From NCBI RefSeq assembly GCF_010093595.1, contig NW_022985439.1, forward strand, positions 1,655,822 through 1,719,821: a stretch of 64,000 nucleotides of DNA, read 5' to 3'. Source of the DNA: Mytilinidion resinicola. Lineage: Eukaryota; Ascomycota; Dothideomycetes; Mytilinidiales; Mytilinidiaceae. Position 1 is the stretch's first letter; every line of letters starts with the position of its first letter. Position numbers and translations under genes: made by a program. The notes beneath the pieces are model-generated. The model did not search any database. It saw nothing but the letters and a program-made list of their open reading frames with translations, and was not told the DNA's origin. This document shows, piece by piece, positions 19,544 through 30,467 of the stretch.

Positions 19544-20807
19544 TCATTTTTTGCTGTAAGGAAACTTTTCACGAAAGTGGACCGCAATATCCTTCCGAGT
19601 AGTCATCCATACATCCGGCTTCGAAGCTGCGTATTGTACAACCCGCTTCAGCGCTGGGAATCGGCCCGATTTTGAAATGATCCTGCAGTGTAAGCCAATC
19701 GTCATCATCTTTGGCTTGCCTGCGAGGCCTTCTTCGTAGAGTGTATCGAAAGCACTGATTACATGTTAGAAGATAACCCCCGAAAGATGCTGAGTTCCTT
19801 ACTTCTTCAAGTTTTCTTCGAAAGCACCAGGTCCTCCTACACCTTGAGGGGAATGGATTTTGAGGTCGTTGCAGTCGTAGCTTGATTCAAACGTTAGTCG
19901 CGGGTTCTCTTTTGGCAGGCCGTCTTTTGGAGAATGTCATTCCTACCTGTAAGGAATCATCAACATCCCGTTGGCCTCTTTTAGGTCTTTCGATTTCTCC
20001 GCTGGAACATCAACCCAATGGGGCAGGTCGTCGTCGTAGTAATCAGACTCATACAGCAACGGAAGGCTCCTCTCTTCATGGATTTTATGGATTAGAGCCT
20101 TCGAGTATGGCGAAAGTCAGCCCATATACCAACCCACAGGTGCGGATCCTGTGAGTTTGATCAGTGAATCGAGCTGCCGATTTATGTACTGGCTCTCCAG
20201 TTCTACGGTCATTCCATAGTAATCAACCCAGATATCATGCATTCAGATAATGCAAGTGAAGGTAATTTTCATTTCAGGTAACTCACCGATACGCATAGGA
20301 AGCGATTTCATGTCCCCCATCCAAGAAAGCCTTTGCAACTGCTGGGTTCTTTTCCAGTGCCATACCAACAGCATACGCAATCACCGGAAACTTGTACGCC
20401 TCGAATAGATTAGTAGCCCCCAAATCCCGACCCTGGAACCGTAGTCATAATCGCTCTCCGCATTGATTTGCCTTACTCCAACACGCGGACCGATATTGGA
20501 CTGTTCCCAGAGATGAGATTCCGATTGTTCATCGTCGTTGCTGACCGTACGCTCAGCTCCCTATGAAAGGTATTAGTTCGCTCTTAGAAGTACGGTGATA
20601 TAACTCGACCTCTTCATAATTTATGACAAATGATATTGCAATCTTTGCCCCATTTGGCCACTGGGGGTCTAGAGATTCTCTCCCGTAGCCAATCAAATCT
20701 CGCGGAAAGTCGTACTCAGAGCCATAGAGGGGATCAACATTGCCTTCATCTAGCGTTGATGCGATACCAGCAAAGTTCTTGCTTGTGAAATTCAGATAGT
20801 CCGCCAT
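19544..20807 (-). pseudogene. PuuE-type polysaccharide deacetylase/allantoinase-like pseudogene
   Basis: The remains of five exons: 20807-20610, 20560-20287, about 20231-19947, 19880-19803 and 19754-19544. They match the polysaccharide-deacetylase-fold allantoinase (PuuE) family: PRDLIGYGRESLDPQWPNGA, KIAISFVINYEE, GSRVGIW, YKFPVIAYAVGMALEKN, FLDGGHEIASYAYR, ESDYYDDDLPHWVDVP, PYSYDCNDL and KPKMMTIGLHC. Three one-base lesions break it. One base is missing near 20405-20412. The intron 2 acceptor reads AT instead of AG at 20232. A TGA replaces the arginine codon at 20119-20117. The first donor (GTCGAG) is also weak. Family members open the allantoin ring or act on related ring compounds. The rest is so well preserved that the breakage must be recent, or partly sequencing error. 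Confidence 0.8.
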
Positions 20808-21333
20808 TTAAACTTGCAAGATGTTGAAGTTGCAGAGCCGCCGACGTCAAGCACAGTAGGTATTCTTGAGATGGTGTAAGTATTACTCTGATAAGGTGCA
20901 AGAGTGCGGAGAGTTCTTGACGTGTTTTAGAGTTAGTTCGGACGACCCGTCCGTCAGATCGGCGGACCCACCACTCCCACTTTCGAGGACAGAGCTCAAC
21001 GGCTACCGGGACTTTGCCGTTCAACGAATTCAAGATGGCATTTTGGCAGAGACAACGCTTGTAGACCCACCTTAGGCAGAAGCAAGTTGGTTTGTTTTGA
21101 CCACGAAGAGGCCTTGCTGATATTCATCCTAGGCAGATATGACCTAGAACGAGCATATGTGTACACTTCATTAGCATATACGCCCCTAAAAGTGTTATTA
21201 TAAAGCTACGCTGCCCCGCTACTCAGATTTTGCTCTCAAGTAATCGCGAAACGGTTGCAAAGGATAAGATTCAAAAGACATTCTGAGCGTACCTCTTTCG
21301 AACCTATCACAAGGCCAAGTTCTCGCCTCAACA
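20808..21333. other. Divergent upstream region, PuuE pseudogene / acyltransferase
   Basis: 526 bp between two divergent starts. No gene is supported. It is moderately AT-rich with no clear TATA box. Confidence 0.35.
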
Positions 21334-22645
21334 ATGCAGATGTTGCCAATTGAGAAGGGCATCTCACCGAGGTATCAGCATGTCATAGCGCAGGGACTGC
21401 CTTATGATCGTGGATATGCTTATGGGGAACAAGCAAAAGAGAAGATATTATTCAACGTAAATCACTATCGTCAACTCGGAAAGCTTCCACCATGGTAAGC
21501 AGGCATTTTGCATACTCAAAGATCACGGCCTGACGCTGAGCAGGAAGACAATCATCAACGTAATACATCAAGTCTATCTTCCAGCAATAGCTATGTATTA
21601 TCCTTCGGGACTGGAAGAGATGAAAGGAATTGCTGCAGGAGCTGGAATCTCACTGGATGAAATTATCATGTTGAACGCTCGTTACGACTTGTCTCGTGTC
21701 AAGAAGCCAGCTCTGGATGTGAACGAAGCTAGTATTGCTGTGGACAATGGCGAGAATAACGAATGTACCAGCGCATCATTCCTTTCAACTACCACGGCGG
21801 ATGGATCTGTTATCACGGCGCAAAATTGGGACATGTCGGCACACCTCTTGCTCAACGATGCAGCGGTTTACCTCGAAGTTCACCCGGATGTTTCGGAAGG
21901 TATACCTGCTATGTTCATCACTACAGAGGCTGGTGGATTGGCTCGTTCCGGCATGAACGCCCGTGGGCTGGGACTGACAGCAAATGGCCTTATGACCAAC
22001 GCAGACTTTGACCCTTTGGAGGAGACCCTGCATGCCGGTGAGAAGAAGACACCAAAGCCAATGCTGCCCATTTCGTTGGTCCGTCGAATGTTTCTCGAAA
22101 GCCCGTCCTTCTCTACCGGACTCGTTGCTATCAATACATCCCCGCGGCACGTATCAAACAACCTCATGGTATCCGATGCACAAGGACTGGCACTGTGCTT
22201 AGAAATGACACCTTCACGTGTCTTCACGATATCACCGTCGCCAACTAGAGGTTACTTGACGCACTCGAATCATTTCCGTCACCCTGCATTCCTTGCAGGT
22301 GATGCAGTAATTGACAAGTATCCCGGCGGCAGCAGCTGGTATCGTCCTGAGCGACTGGAGGCGGGCATTCATGAGCTGGCAGAGAAGAAACTCCTTACGG
22401 AGGATAACATAATCAAGAGCTTCTCTGATCATGCAGGAGGGCCAGATAGTCTTTGCGCGCACATCGACCCCATCATTTTGTCTGGTCCCACGAAGGAATT
22501 GGAAGGGTACCCGTATGGCGGGCCTTATTGCACAGTGTCGACCGTCATATATAATCTGTCCAAGAGAACGGCGACAGTGGGTAAAGGCCCGCCCTGCAGA
22601 GGGATATTTCAGACGTTTGCATTGCCCGTAGAACCTGAAAGATAA
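21334..22645 (+). CDS. Peptidase C45 / acyl-CoA:6-APA acyltransferase-like Ntn hydrolase
   Basis: Exons 21334-21494 and 21544-22645 (49-nt intron, GTAAGC to GCAG) give 420 residues. The family includes penicillin acyltransferase PenDE, in which an autocatalytic cut exposes an N-terminal cysteine. Here the cysteine lies in NNECTSASFLS at residue 128, so cleavage would fall between Glu127 and Cys128; penDE has Gly before Cys. Other family segments are LPYDRGYAYGEQA near the start, GMNARGLGLTANG, and ARSGMN after it. The C-terminus EPER lacks a clear peroxisomal signal. No NRPS gene is nearby, so a general amide hydrolase or acyltransferase role is likelier than penicillin synthesis. Its neighbours are a PuuE-type pseudogene and xanA. 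Confidence 0.82.
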
Positions 22646-23589
22646 ATTACTTGAAGGTCAATCAATCTGTACAACTTTTCGATTCGTCGACATGACTTTA
22701 GAAGATGCTGACGCAAGTCCGAAGGCAGGCCGGAAATAATTGACGTTGAAGAAGGGACAGCCGCGTAAACAGTCACACTAGTGAAATAAATAGGACTGTT
22801 GGAGGATGCTAAGGTGAACATGTCCTACTTGAGTTTCACCAAAGCAACTCTATATAGCCGGCGAAATTGGTAAAAACCGCGGTATCGTCCTAAACCGGCC
22901 TAAATTTCCTCACAATCATTGATGAACTTTATCTCAGGACCGCAGGAGATACTTAAACGGTATGACTGATCTATTAGGGCATATTTGATTGTTCATCTAC
23001 TTGACCTAGGTGCGTAGAATAGTGGACTACCTTTCCCCTTGATCCCTTTATCATGTGACGAAACCTGAAGTAAGACATCAAAGCCACAATTATGCCGCAT
23101 TACAGATCGAGATCAGAATGGGCTGCGTTATTGCTTGACTATCGTTTCCATTTGAAGCTGGATTACGCACGTAAAAGTGCTTTTTGCGCAGTATATTGGC
23201 GGTGACGCACCGCAAACGACACATGGCTGGCGGCGGCGAGCGATGCCGATAAGTGTTTGCAGCGATCTGATAACGCCTTTCTCCGGGGACCTGACTGACG
23301 AAAAGCGGAAGTTTCTAGATCTTGTCTTTGCTTCTGAATTTGAGGGTCTGGAGGATGGTGGTTGGTGGATCACGGCTGTTACGGATACGGGCTCTATCTT
23401 CAGTCGCCGTCGGCCACCTCCGCTTCGGTCGCCTCCTCCAACAACGAAAAAAAGGACTTGCTCAAGAGCCGAGTATATATTAGGCACACTCCCCTTCTAG
23501 ATTATAGATATCAAACCAGTCGCATAGAACACGTCTCCAACTAGAAAAGTCTCCCGAAAGCCTGTCTTATCCATTCTAAAACCCGCAAC
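22646..23589. promoter_or_regulatory. Upstream region of xanA with GATA sites
   Basis: AT-rich. GATA-factor consensus (HGATAR) sites occur at 23247-23252 (CGATAA) and 23268-23273 (TGATAA). A near-match to the UaY palindrome TCGG-N6-CCGA lies at 23410-23423 (TCGG...CCGC). A TATATATT box lies near 23474. In Aspergillus xanA answers to AreA (GATA) and UaY; the same wiring is inferred here. Confidence 0.45.
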
Positions 23590-24771
23590 ATGCCTCACTC
23601 CACCAACAGCCCCATCACTGTCCACAAGATTGAACCGCCCAAGGGTTCTTCGATTGACTTTGGTGCTGAAATCAGGGGAGCCGATCTCGAAAACATCACT
23701 GGTAGGTCTTGGCTCCCCTCTATTTCTGAGCTGTTCATATTAATAATACATTCAGATGCCGATTTCGAGGCTATCCGGAACGCCCTCTACGAAAACAGCG
23801 TCATCATCTTCAAGAACCAGCAAGATCTGTCACCGCGCGCCCAATACGAGCTCACGCGGCGCTTCGATCCAGCTTCCACTGGGTATGGCCATGGCAAGAC
23901 CCTCGACGCGAAGCGCTCCGTCCTCCACCCGGACTTGAAGACCATCCCCCACCAGCCCGAAGTCCAAGTCATCGGCAACGGCCCCGTCGCGTCCTTTGAA
24001 GGCCTTGAGAACATCACCCTGAAGCACCCGCACCACAACAAGTTCCACAAGGACCCCATCTCCGCCGAAGACGACCGCGACAACACCCGCTTCTTCCGCT
24101 GGCATATCGATGCCGCGCTTTACGACCTCGAACCGCCCCGTGTCACCACCCTTATGGCTGTCAAGGTGCCAAAGAGCGAGCATCAGACTCTGCGCTATGA
24201 TGATGGCACTGGCAATGAGCTCGAAGTCCCCCGCGGCAGCACCGCCTTCGTCAGCTCGTACAAGATGTACGACATTCTCTCCGAAGAAGACAAGAAGTTC
24301 GCCCGGACGACCAAGGTCCAGTACGCGCCGCACCCTTACATCTGGATGTCGCCCGCGAAGTCACGCTCCGACGGGCTCGGTATGGTCAGCGACGGCGCCG
24401 AGCTACCGTACTCCGAGCTGCCTCCTATTGAAGAGTCGAAAGTCAAGATCCTGCCTATGTGCTGGAAGAACCCCGTGACCGGCCAGCTCGCACTGCAAGT
24501 CCACCCCAGTGCGGTCGAGAAGCTGCACCTGGCCGACGGCACCGTGATTGATGACCTCAAGGAGGTTCGCGAGATCGTGCACCGGCTGCAGCGGCCTGGT
24601 ATCGCACCGGAGCTGGTATACCCCGTTGACTGGGAAGAGGGCACGATGGCTGTGTTCAACAACCACGGTGTGCTTCACACTGTAACAGGCAGCTTTACGC
24701 CTGAGGAGGTGCGGATTTTCAGGCAGTGCAATATGGCTGCCACCGAGGCGCCATTGGGGCCGGACGCGTAA
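23590..24771 (+). CDS. xanA: Alpha-ketoglutarate-dependent xanthine dioxygenase
   Basis: Exons 23590-23701 and 23756-24771 give 375 residues. The enzyme is of the TauD/TfdA type (Fe(II), 2-oxoglutarate) and converts xanthine to uric acid, a fungus-specific alternative to xanthine dehydrogenase. The iron triad is visible: H154 and D156 in FRWHIDAALYDLEPPRV and a distal histidine (H341 or H345) in NNHGVLHTVTG. The fit around these residues is what points to XanA rather than to a taurine dioxygenase. The 54-nt intron has no stop and keeps phase, so retention would give 393 residues; the family alignment (ENIT-DADFEAIR) supports removal. Coding GC is higher than in the flanks. Confidence 0.87.
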   Translation: MPHSTNSPITVHKIEPPKGSSIDFGAEIRGADLENITGRSWLPSISELFILIIHSDADFEAIRNALYENSVIIFKNQQDLSPRAQYELTRRFDPASTGYGHGKTLDAKRSVLHPDLKTIPHQPEVQVIGNGPVASFEGLENITLKHPHHNKFHKDPISAEDDRDNTRFFRWHIDAALYDLEPPRVTTLMAVKVPKSEHQTLRYDDGTGNELEVPRGSTAFVSSYKMYDILSEEDKKFARTTKVQYAPHPYIWMSPAKSRSDGLGMVSDGAELPYSELPPIEESKVKILPMCWKNPVTGQLALQVHPSAVEKLHLADGTVIDDLKEVREIVHRLQRPGIAPELVYPVDWEEGTMAVFNNHGVLHTVTGSFTPEEVRIFRQCNMAATEAPLGPDA

Positions 24772-26240
24772 AGGAAGAGCTTTAATCGAGCCTCCAAGCT
24801 GTTCAGCAATTTCAAAGCACGGTGTTTTGGCGCAAGTCTGGTCTGAAATTAATACATAGACTATGCAGCTCTCCTAGCGCATAGAATGTACATGTCATGT
24901 TTCCATACTGTTGTCCCACTTCAAAGTGATCATCCCGCCACTCTGCCCCACGCTCTACCGCACATCTGGAGAAAAGACTAACGAAAGCCTCACCATGATG
25001 CGCATATAGCTTTAGGAAAGCGTCTCACATACCGTTGGAATATAGACCAAAAGGCCTTACATAATTGGTACATATTATATCTCGAATATGCTTTTTGAGA
25101 TTTTTCTTCGTATAACCCCTTATTGTTCCACCATCACTTCTTCTTTCAACCTCTTCCACCAACTTCAACTTCCATTTTCTACATTTCCTGGACTTCTTCT
25201 GTTACTTCTTTTTTTACTAATACTTCTTACAGTTTCTATATTACTCCCATTACTCCCTCTACGTCAACCTAATTAACCATTATTATCCCAACCCGCATGG
25301 CCCCTAGACCCTGGATCAGGGACCCTGGGTTTTGTCCCTGACCCACATCCGCACGCGGAGTCAGTACTTGACCCGTTCCAGCCCCGCGGGACCTCCGCTG
25401 CCGTTTTCGGAAGAACAAGAGGATGCCAAGACGCCACAGTTCTGGGTGGTTGCTGTTTGCGGCTATATACCGGGGACATGGGTGCGGAGGGGGCCTATTG
25501 TTAGAGGTAATGAGAGTAACAGGAGTATTAGGAATAACGGACGTAATATCAGTGATGGGAGTATTGGGAGTAATGGGAGTAAGATAGCTGTTTAGTGAGT
25601 CGACTTAAATGAGAGCCGTCAAGCATTAACGGTAACTTGTCACGATAGCACAGCAAGACACCATTCGTAATAATAATATAACCGCCGACACCACCCATTC
25701 TAGGTTTCGTCGTCGAACGGCCTTTGATTCATATTATCCACTAAGACATGAGATAGATAGTAGTCACATACTAGCCACGTACTAGGATATCGCCTTCATA
25801 CACCGCCACGCTTGAGACTCTCAGTCCGGCCCCAAAACGCCCCCCGTTACAGATAAGCATGCATTAACCCAGCTAGCAGCCTGCTTGCTTTCTAGAACAA
25901 TAACAACATTCTCATTCGGGGGTATCATATGCAGGTGTCCCAAGCCATCGGATCAGATTCGAACCGGAGCGCGCTAACGACGCTCTCTGCTCATGAGAAG
26001 AAGGATAAAGAGATTAGACAAAACCAGGGCAAAGGAAAATGTGGTAATCGAGCTCGTGTCATGCTTCGATGTAGGAAAGGTAGAGAAGGTGCAGAAACGA
26101 GGAAAAGATACGCACGCGAGCATAGCACTCTAACCACTGGACACCGACTGAGGAGAACAAATACGTCGGATATCTAGGTAGTAGAGGAAACTTCCACATG
26201 CGCGATCTCGTTGTTTCGTCGTCGTTTTCTCTTCTCCCCT
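24772..26240. other. Low-complexity and tRNA-like intergenic region
   Basis: No gene is supported. A pyrimidine-rich tract fills 25100-25270. Its TATTACTCCCATTACTCCC is complementary to the degenerate GGGAGTAAT units at 25500-25590. A palindromic cluster CCCTGGATCAGGGACCCTGG lies near 25307. Minus-strand tRNA-like fragments occur near 25955 and 26130. Confidence 0.4.
25500..25592. repeat. Degenerate 9-bp tandem units (GGGAGTAAT type)
   Basis: Successive units such as GGAGTATTA, GGGAGTATT, GGGAGTAAT and GGGAGTAAG form an imperfect array. It is complementary to TTACTCCCATTACTCCC near 25245-25260, so the two could pair. Confidence 0.5.
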
Positions 26241-28070
26241 TCAGAACATGGGGACGCCGACTCCGAACGCGGCGCTCAGCCCGCTGACCTCCTCGCCGAC
26301 TTCTTCGCTCGTTCGCACCTTTCCCAGCCGCATCATGCCACGCGTAGCATCGCCCTTGGTGTTGCGCGGTGCGTCTGCGATAGTAGGAGAAGGCGGCTCG
26401 GAGGTGATGTCGTCGCCATCGGAGCGGGAGTGATCGGGGGACTCGACTGAAGAGGTATAGACGAGGTCGTGTCCAAATCCCGCAGCTTCGGCGTCGAGCG
26501 AGGTGCAGGAGTGAGCGATAGAGTTGTCGCTTAAGCCGCGTTGAGGTGAGCTAGGACGCATAGGTTGTGCTTGGGCCATCGGAGTCGCGGAAGCTGTGGC
26601 AGGTTCTTCTCCCACCGGCGCAAGTCTTGGAGCACGAGGGAAGGCGTGGGCGTCGTAGCGGGGAGCTTGAGACTCGTAGTCTATCAACATACACTCCTTG
26701 TCTTTTAAGTAGATACGCATGCGTTTGCCGGCACTGAATACAACGTCGCTAGCTCTAGGTGATGAAGCGAGTAGGATAGGTGCGCAACGGCGGCGGTAGC
26801 GGAGGTTGGACCCGGGGCTGGCTTGTCTGGGGGCAGCTTTTGGGTCCGTGGTAGTGATACTCGACCCAGTTGATGTCCTCGTGATCTGCTCAGTCAACTC
26901 ATTGGATCCTGTCGTTGACTCTGGCGCGTTATTTTCTGTGCCGGAGTGAATTGCAGCAGAGCTCTGTGGCCGACGAGACGCGAATTGGAAATCTGCAGGG
27001 TCCAGGTCGTCCGCTTCTGGGTCCGAATTGACGTGTGCCAGCTCGCTCTCATGTGAATCATGGGTGGCAGGTGTTTCGAGTGGTTGTTCGGGGACGGTTG
27101 CTTCGATGGCAGGGATGGCATTGTTGGCGAGATTTGGATACAGGGTTGCAATGATTCGTGCCTGCTCTTCCAGAAGTCGTCGTCCAGCAGCCACGGTGCC
27201 GATCTGGTCCAGATTTCCCGGTAAACGAGTGCCATCGAGCTGTCTCTGCCTCCTACTCCGTCGAGGCAAGCTGCGATATCGAGGCTCACTTCGGTCGTCA
27301 ATTGGCGGGGCGATGTCAACGGCAGCACAAAGGCTTTCCACCCAGTCCAACAGCGCAGGCTGGCTGGGACAGCACAGGAGAATCTGCTCTGTCTCAACCC
27401 TTAACCGCAAGACAAACTCGCGGACTGGCTCGAAGAGATGCGGGTCTGTCTCGTAGACCTTCTGACGAGCAGAAGCAGGGACTAAGTGGGCAAAGGGCGA
27501 TTTCGGTACCAGGCGCGTTTTCTTGAAGTCTGCTGCTATACCAATTTCGGCGTGTTGGAGAGAATAAGTTTTGATGATTTTGCCAGAACATGGCGTGCGG
27601 TTCTTGCTGAGGAAGCCGGGATTCTTGATGCGGTATATGTTGAGCTGGGTGCCACGCAGGGCTACGTAAACGTCGCTCCAATGTCGATTGCTGGCCCACT
27701 GGAAGGGCGTGGCCATCTCATGCTTTAGACCCAATGACCCTTCAATCTCCACAGAACACGTGTACAAGGGAAGGATGTCTCTGGGTGCGTTCGCTATTGT
27801 CCTTTCAACGGCATAGATCCTGGCAATAGCCTGCGAGCCAATGGCAGACGCATAGGTGGGAGCAGGCGAGCTGGCTGTTGGTTGCTGGTGGGTGTGGAAT
27901 GTCTGGTGGTAGCCGTAAGTTTGGGGCTGTCGTTCTGACTGCGCCGCAGAGGAAGAATTGGAGGTGGATTGGCTGTTTCGCTGAGAACGCGTCCGGCGAG
28001 CAGAGGGTGCATCTTGGACGATATCCGCTGCTGGTTCCCTTGGGAATCGATCCACTGCCAGCAGAGGCAT
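26241..28070 (-). CDS. PH-domain protein of unknown role
   Basis: A single-exon protein of 609 residues starting MPLLAVDRFPREPAADI. A disordered Ser/Gln-rich N-terminus of about 90 residues precedes a split pleckstrin-homology-like region (about 120-260): WSDVYVALRGTQLNIYRIK, then LQHAEIGIAADFKKTRLVP, FVLRLRVETEQILLCCPS and LLDWVESLCAAVDIAPP. A second conserved strip, LRYRRRCAPILLASSPRASD with GKRMRIYLKDKECMLIDY, follows around 420-460, and the tail is disordered. Related proteins are widespread in Pezizomycotina. Phosphoinositide or protein binding is inferred only. A possible 5'-untranslated region is not resolved. Confidence 0.75.
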   Translation of the reverse strand: MPLLAVDRFPREPAADIVQDAPSARRTRSQRNSQSTSNSSSAAQSERQPQTYGYHQTFHTHQQPTASSPAPTYASAIGSQAIARIYAVERTIANAPRDILPLYTCSVEIEGSLGLKHEMATPFQWASNRHWSDVYVALRGTQLNIYRIKNPGFLSKNRTPCSGKIIKTYSLQHAEIGIAADFKKTRLVPKSPFAHLVPASARQKVYETDPHLFEPVREFVLRLRVETEQILLCCPSQPALLDWVESLCAAVDIAPPIDDRSEPRYRSLPRRSRRQRQLDGTRLPGNLDQIGTVAAGRRLLEEQARIIATLYPNLANNAIPAIEATVPEQPLETPATHDSHESELAHVNSDPEADDLDPADFQFASRRPQSSAAIHSGTENNAPESTTGSNELTEQITRTSTGSSITTTDPKAAPRQASPGSNLRYRRRCAPILLASSPRASDVVFSAGKRMRIYLKDKECMLIDYESQAPRYDAHAFPRAPRLAPVGEEPATASATPMAQAQPMRPSSPQRGLSDNSIAHSCTSLDAEAAGFGHDLVYTSSVESPDHSRSDGDDITSEPPSPTIADAPRNTKGDATRGMMRLGKVRTSEEVGEEVSGLSAAFGVGVPMF

Positions 28071-30467
28071 CGATGCTGTGGTGTGAGAGGAGAAACGAGG
28101 GGGGACAGAGAGAGTGGCGATGGATGGAGTGGTGGAGGTGGTCTAAATAGAAGCGTGCAGCTTCGGGGCGAGAGTCGGTGGTACTGGACGGTTTGAGGAA
28201 GGCGTGGACGGAGGTTCGTTGATAGCTGCAAGCCACTAAGCCATGCAGGCGCAGATGGCCGAGAACGTCGAGACAAGGTCGTCGGCGGCTGGGACGCGCA
28301 GCAGGATGCCGGAGGAGCAGGCGGGGAGGAGGGCGGGCTTTGTTCGCGACAAAGCGAATCCCGCGGCGCTGGCTGAGTACAGAGCTGTTTGTGGGGTGGG
28401 GAGAGCTCGGGAGCTGTGCGAGCTTGCGGGTGCGTGCAATCTCGATCGGGGGGCAGGCCCGGGGCAATGTGAAGAGCAGGCGACGGCGGAGGTGCAATGT
28501 CGGCCGCGGCAGAAAGGTGAAGCAGCAGCAGTGAAGATTGGATGTACAGACAGGTTCAATTCACTGGCAGAAGTTCCAGAAGACATCAACGGGTGAGGCT
28601 GGTGTTTTATCAGGCGGGCAGCATCCCTGGCTTCAGCGTGCGCGCACAGATCGCGGAGGGCCAGACCACGGCACGCAAATTCCTTCGGGAGCGTGCTCAT
28701 TGGCCTCGCTGCTTGGCTGCGTCCAAGACGCCGGGCCAGATCAAGAGACGGCGGTCAACCCCGCCCGAACACCACCGCGAGTGGGTCCGGAGGAGGTGAA
28801 GGCCTGCAGACAGAAAGGCCATCACACCACGGCCTATCACGATATCTGTGCCCTCCGCGAGAGCCACATGACAGCTGCTGCTAGCATGGCGGCGCGGAGA
28901 ATGCGAGAGACGGCTTTTTATTGCTCTTGGCTGAGTATGCCGCCGTCTCGCGAGGTCACCTTTTTCTGCCACGTTGCGGCACACATTCTGCACCGCGTCT
29001 TCAGTCAGCACCGCGCTGTCTGTCTCACGTGCAGCCTCGCACCGTGACCGCTCAATAATACAGACTCCCCGCGCTGGCAGCTCTTTGCGAGCAAGATCGG
29101 CGACCGCACCGCCCGCAGGTCCATGCGAACCCGCATACGCGACCGTCGACCGTGGATGCTCGGCTGCGACCACCACGACACAAAGTCTCAACCTCTACCG
29201 TGCCACGCTGCGACCTGCCGACCCGTGAAGCCGAGTCTGCACCGTGGCATTGCCGCGCGAGAAACCGTGCTGGGACCGCCTATGCCCGAACGTCGACCGA
29301 CCGCAATTTGAGAGATGGCATCAGGTGAGTGCTTGAGGTCACGGCAGTGTAAATCTTTGCGCTGTGCAAGGGAGGGGCAGGCCTGATTGATGGTGTGGCG
29401 ACCGTTTATGTGGCACGACTGCTGTCGATTAAGCTCGCGATCGACGTCACTTGACAGAAACGAGGGCCAATGGGCTGTTGCTCCTCAGCACCAATCCTGC
29501 GGAGCGTTTGGACGTCACGATGTGATCGCAGCGCTGCTCCTTGAAACATGGCTGTCGCTGTCGCTTCGGCACACCGTCATTTCTACGAGTCGCTATGACG
29601 CCCTGCGCTGTTTAAATGGTACCGGTGTGCCGGCTGCCTCGCTATTCATGTTAGCCCTATCCGCGAAAATGTGGGAGCCCGTGTCCTGCATATAGGGTCG
29701 CTTTATACACCCGGCGCAGACCTTAGGGCGGCATTATTCAAGCACAGACAAACACCGAGTCAGTATACGCCGGACAGGCCCACGTCCGTGTCCTACCTCT
29801 CAGGTACCTGCAATTTCCAGCCCTTCAGTCCATGTCACTGTTTCGTATCACTTTTCAAGCTTGACTGGTCTTAATATAGACTACCTTTGTAGAGCTGTGG
29901 CTTGTCCTATGTTTTTCTTTATTACTCCTATCGATTGCTTCAAATTCTGTGGAGCGTTTTCCTCACAAAGAACGCTTAGAGCTCGATGTGCATATTCATC
30001 AGCATAAATTTTACACAATAGGCTGCTCATACTCATCTACCACTTCAGCGCTCGAAATCTTCCACACATCGTTAAAAGTATGATCAGATGTGACTGCTGA
30101 GGTCAGCCGCAAACAAACTCGTGCTGACTATCCAACGCCTGTGATTGGCGCGCTGACGTACATTCGTCAATCGACTGCCCAGTGGATCTCAATTTCGGTA
30201 TTGTGAGCTTACCATCACGTCCTGAATTCTTATAATGTATTGAGGTACTTTAGACTGAACTAGACAGGTGCATGTAGCGTCTCAAACGCCAGTCAAAATT
30301 GAAGACCTACTTAAACCGACATCCCATCCAAGTTGTTCATCACGTGTGGAAGCAATTGACGCGATGTTTCGATAATCAAAACTTCGGAAAGTGATTCCAT
30401 ATCCAAATCCATTAAACAACTACCCAACCCAGTCCCCATCATTAAATTTTGCCACTCCTGAAAACTT
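28071..30467. other. Long intergenic region, 28.1-30.5 kb
   Basis: 2.4 kb with many overlapping short frames in GC-rich DNA up to about 29.3 kb and none with family resemblance. It probably holds the long promoter and 5' leader of the PH-domain gene. From 29.9 kb the DNA is AT-rich. Confidence 0.4.

Noticed and set aside
29316..29330. ATGGCATCAG followed by GTGAGT, looking like a tiny first exon
   Set aside because: No downstream exon in phase with protein-like sequence was found.
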